Shown here one piece after another: positions 61,486 through 64,000 of a stretch of DNA of 64,000 nt. This stretch comes from Pseudomonas gingeri (lineage in GTDB: Bacteria; Pseudomonadota; Gammaproteobacteria; Pseudomonadales; Pseudomonadaceae). How positions within the stretch are numbered: the stretch's first letter is position 1; each line of letters begins with the position of its first letter. The position numbers and the translations under genes were made by a program. The stretch spans positions 199,398-263,397 of the forward strand of contig NZ_JACAOR010000008.1 in the NCBI RefSeq assembly GCF_013386115.1, read 5' to 3'. Under the pieces are notes generated by a model. The model saw only the letters and a program-made list of their open reading frames with translations. It had not been told where the DNA came from and searched no databases.

Positions 61486-63285
61486 GTGAGTGATTTGAGT
61501 CATATCCGCAATTTCTCCATCATCGCCCACATTGACCATGGCAAGTCGACTCTGGCCGATCGCTTCATCCAGATGTGCGGCGGCCTTGCCGAACGCGAGA
61601 TGGAAGCGCAGGTGCTGGATTCCATGGACCTCGAGCGCGAGCGCGGGATCACCATCAAGGCCCATAGCGTCACCTTGTACTACAAGGCTAAAGACGGCAT
61701 CACCTATCAGCTGAACTTCATCGATACCCCGGGCCACGTCGACTTCACCTACGAAGTCAGCCGTTCCCTGGCGGCCTGTGAAGGTGCGCTGCTGGTGGTC
61801 GACGCCGGCCAGGGCGTCGAGGCCCAGTCGGTTGCCAACTGCTACACGGCGATCGAGCAGGGCCTGGAGGTCATGCCGGTGCTGAACAAGATCGACCTGC
61901 CGCAGGCCGAGCCGGAGCGGGTGAAGGAAGAGATCGAGAAGATCATCGGTATCGATGCCACCGACGCCGTCACCTGCAGCGCCAAGACCGGCCTTGGTGT
62001 CGATGAGGTGCTCGAGCGCCTGGTCGCCACCATTCCCGCGCCGACCGGCAATATCGAAGATCCGCTGCAGGCGTTGATCATCGACTCCTGGTTCGACAAC
62101 TACCTGGGCGTCGTGTCCCTGGTGCGCGTGCGCCACGGCCGCGTGAAGAAGGGCGACAAGATCCTGGTCAAGTCCACCGGCAAGATGCACCTGGTGGACA
62201 GCGTCGGTGTGTTCAACCCCAAGCACACCGCCACCGTCGACCTGAAGGCCGGCGAAGTGGGCTTTATCATCGCCGGTATCAAGGACATCCACGGTGCGCC
62301 GGTGGGTGACACCCTGACCCTGAGCACCACCCCCGATGTCGACGTGCTGCCGGGCTTCAAACGCATCCAGCCGCAGGTCTACGCCGGTCTGTTCCCGGTC
62401 AGTTCCGACGATTTCGAAGACTTCCGCGAAGCCCTGCAAAAGCTCACGCTGAACGACTCCTCGCTGCAGTACACCCCGGAAAGTTCCGATGCCCTGGGCT
62501 TCGGCTTCCGTTGCGGGTTCCTCGGCATGCTGCACATGGAGATCATCCAGGAGCGCCTGGAGCGCGAGTACGACCTGGACCTGATCACCACGGCGCCGAC
62601 GGTAATCTTCGAGCTCAAGCTCAAGAACGGCGAGACCATCTACGTCGACAACCCGTCCAAGCTGCCGGACCTGTCCGCCATCGAGGACATGCGCGAGCCG
62701 ATCGTGCGGGCCAATATCCTGGTACCGCAGGAGCATCTGGGCAACGTCATTACACTGTGCATCGAAAAACGCGGGATCCAGCACGACATGCTGTTCCTCG
62801 GTTCCCAGGTGCAGGTGACCTACGACCTGCCGATGAACGAAGTGGTCCTGGACTTCTTCGATCGCCTGAAATCCACCAGCCGTGGCTATGCTTCGCTGGA
62901 TTATCACTTCGATCGCTACCAGTCAGCTAATCTGGTCAAGCTGGATGTACTGATCAACGGTGAGAAGGTCGACGCCCTGGCGTTGATCGTGCATCGTGAC
63001 AACGCGCACTACAAAGGGCGTGCGTTGACCGAGAAGATGAAAGAACTGATTCCTCGTCAGATGTTCGACGTTGCCATCCAGGCCGCCATTGGCGGGCAGA
63101 TCGTGGCGCGGACAACCGTCAAGGCGCTCAGAAAGAACGTACTGGCCAAATGCTACGGTGGTGACGTTAGCCGTAAGCGCAAGCTGTTGGAAAAGCAGAA
63201 GGCCGGTAAGAAACGCATGAAGCAAGTAGGCAACGTGGAAATCCCACAGGAAGCCTTCCTTGCGGTGCTCAGGTTGGATAGTTAG
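61486..63285 (+). CDS. lepA: Elongation factor 4 (LepA)
   Basis: A 599-residue ribosomal GTPase of the EF-G-like family. G1 AHIDHGKST (about 14-22), G2/G3 region RERGITIKAHSV and DTPGHVDF, and G4 NKID are conserved. The LepA-specific C-terminal domain ends with CYGGDVSRKRKLLEKQKAGKKRMK. The start is GTG. It is followed 5 bp later by lepB, the classic lepA-lepB pair. Confidence 0.97.
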   Translation: MSDLSHIRNFSIIAHIDHGKSTLADRFIQMCGGLAEREMEAQVLDSMDLERERGITIKAHSVTLYYKAKDGITYQLNFIDTPGHVDFTYEVSRSLAACEGALLVVDAGQGVEAQSVANCYTAIEQGLEVMPVLNKIDLPQAEPERVKEEIEKIIGIDATDAVTCSAKTGLGVDEVLERLVATIPAPTGNIEDPLQALIIDSWFDNYLGVVSLVRVRHGRVKKGDKILVKSTGKMHLVDSVGVFNPKHTATVDLKAGEVGFIIAGIKDIHGAPVGDTLTLSTTPDVDVLPGFKRIQPQVYAGLFPVSSDDFEDFREALQKLTLNDSSLQYTPESSDALGFGFRCGFLGMLHMEIIQERLEREYDLDLITTAPTVIFELKLKNGETIYVDNPSKLPDLSAIEDMREPIVRANILVPQEHLGNVITLCIEKRGIQHDMLFLGSQVQVTYDLPMNEVVLDFFDRLKSTSRGYASLDYHFDRYQSANLVKLDVLINGEKVDALALIVHRDNAHYKGRALTEKMKELIPRQMFDVAIQAAIGGQIVARTTVKALRKNVLAKCYGGDVSRKRKLLEKQKAGKKRMKQVGNVEIPQEAFLAVLRLDS

Positions 63286-63290
63286 GTCCT

Positions 63291-64000
63291 ATGTCACTAA
63301 ATTTCCCGCTGTTGCTGGTCATCGCCGTCGCCGTCTGCGGTCTGTTGGCGTTGCTCGATCTGGTCTTTCTGGCTCCACGCCGACGTGCGGCAATCTCCAC
63401 CTACCAGGGCAGCGTCTCGCAGCCCGAGGCAGAAGTGGTCGAGAAGCTGAACAAGGAGCCTTTGCTGGTTGAATACGGCAAATCCTTCTTCCCGGTGCTG
63501 TTCATCGTGCTGGTACTGCGTTCGTTTCTGGTCGAGCCGTTCCAGATTCCGTCCGGCTCGATGAAGCCGACCCTGGATGTCGGTGATTTCATCCTGGTGA
63601 ACAAGTTTTCCTACGGGATCCGTTTGCCGGTGATCGACAAGAAAGTGATCCCGGTCGGTGATCCGCAGCGCGGCGATGTGATGGTGTTTCGCTACCCGAG
63701 CGATCCGAACGTCAACTACATCAAGCGTGTAGTCGGTCTGCCGGGCGATGTGGTGCGTTACACCAGTGACAAGAAGCTGTTCGTCAACGGCGAGTCCGTG
63801 GCCGAGCAACTGGTGGGCAACGAACCGGGCATGCTCGGCAGCGCCGAACTCTACAAAGAGAAGCTGGGCGCCGCCGAACACCTGATCCGCAAGGAGATGG
63901 GCCGTTATCGCGCGCCGCCTGACCACGAATGGAAAGTGCCGGCCGGGCACTACTTCATGATGGGCGACAACCGCGACAACTCCAATGACAGCCGCTACTG
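63291..64000 (+). CDS. lepB: Signal peptidase I LepB (3' end cut by the window)
   Basis: The first 236 codons of type I signal peptidase; the reading frame runs off the window edge without a stop. The N-terminal helix (FPLLLVIAVAVCGLLALLDLVFL) and a second helix (FFPVLFIVLVLRSFL) span the membrane. The catalytic pair is in place: S90 in PSGSMKPT and K145 in YIKRVVGLPGD, the same residue numbers as in E. coli. The conserved MMGDNRDNSNDSRYW box is the last thing seen. The ATG at 63291 follows lepA by 5 bp. Confidence 0.96.
   Translation, partial: MSLNFPLLLVIAVAVCGLLALLDLVFLAPRRRAAISTYQGSVSQPEAEVVEKLNKEPLLVEYGKSFFPVLFIVLVLRSFLVEPFQIPSGSMKPTLDVGDFILVNKFSYGIRLPVIDKKVIPVGDPQRGDVMVFRYPSDPNVNYIKRVVGLPGDVVRYTSDKKLFVNGESVAEQLVGNEPGMLGSAELYKEKLGAAEHLIRKEMGRYRAPPDHEWKVPAGHYFMMGDNRDNSNDSRY

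Overview
The window is high-GC chromosome from a fluorescent pseudomonad, most likely the Pseudomonas fluorescens group. The evidence is the complete twelve-gene alginate operon in canonical order, gene neighbourhoods that match Pseudomonas (dauBAR beside rhlB; aapJQMP; moaCDE behind phoH; valS-holC-pepA-lptFG; lepA-lepB), and many dispersed REP palindromes of the 'GTGGGAGC-GGCTTGCC-GGCGA' type. I found no tRNA, rRNA, CRISPR array, prophage or insertion sequence. Apart from the 1.3-4.4 kb region the window reads as core or stable accessory chromosome.

Layout. 1-284: a tandemly duplicated 128-bp block of REP elements. 285-4406: a LysR regulator, then a tightly packed three-gene unit on the minus strand (two small proteins, then a 759-residue protein of unknown function) laid out like type III chaperone/effector loci. 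4676-9445: a four-gene efflux operon (NodT lipoprotein, FUSC transporter, DUF1656, HlyD adaptor). 9532-11373: an SDR oxidoreductase, a CPPC thioredoxin-like protein and a small membrane protein. 11437-28136: the alginate operon on the minus strand, algD-alg8-alg44-algK-algE-algG-algX-algL-algI-algJ-algF-algA. It ends in a strong terminator and is preceded by a leader of about 465 nt, a candidate AlgU-type promoter and an AT-rich upstream region with a 25-bp tandem hairpin repeat.

29096-34428: yaaA, a secreted polysaccharide-deacetylase-like protein with degenerate metal-site motifs, phoH, and moaC-moaD-moaE. 34642-38508: a D-/L-arginine racemisation cluster (binding protein, dauR, dauA, dauB). 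Two related extended palindromes, one at each end, probably bind DauR and join the binding protein to the regulon. 38527-45559: rhlB, a carboxylesterase, and the aapJQMP general L-amino-acid ABC transporter. 45791-53067: a GntR/FadR regulator with a CynX-like MFS exporter, an NTF2-like protein, a GIY-YIG protein, a GST, a membrane-anchored glutaredoxin, the nucleoid protein YejK, an HU protein and RlmF. 53313-64000: valS, a small acidic protein, holC, pepA, divergent lptFG, lepA, and the 5' part of lepB cut by the window end.

Functionally the window is dominated by envelope and exopolysaccharide work: alginate polymerisation (Alg8/Alg44), periplasmic modification and export (AlgKEGXL), O-acetylation (AlgIJF), precursor supply (AlgA/AlgD), LPS export (LptFG), efflux and signal peptidase. 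Amino-acid uptake and arginine metabolism form the second theme. The least understood parts are the three-gene unit at 1338-4406, the shared palindromes around the dau cluster, and the upstream region of algD.
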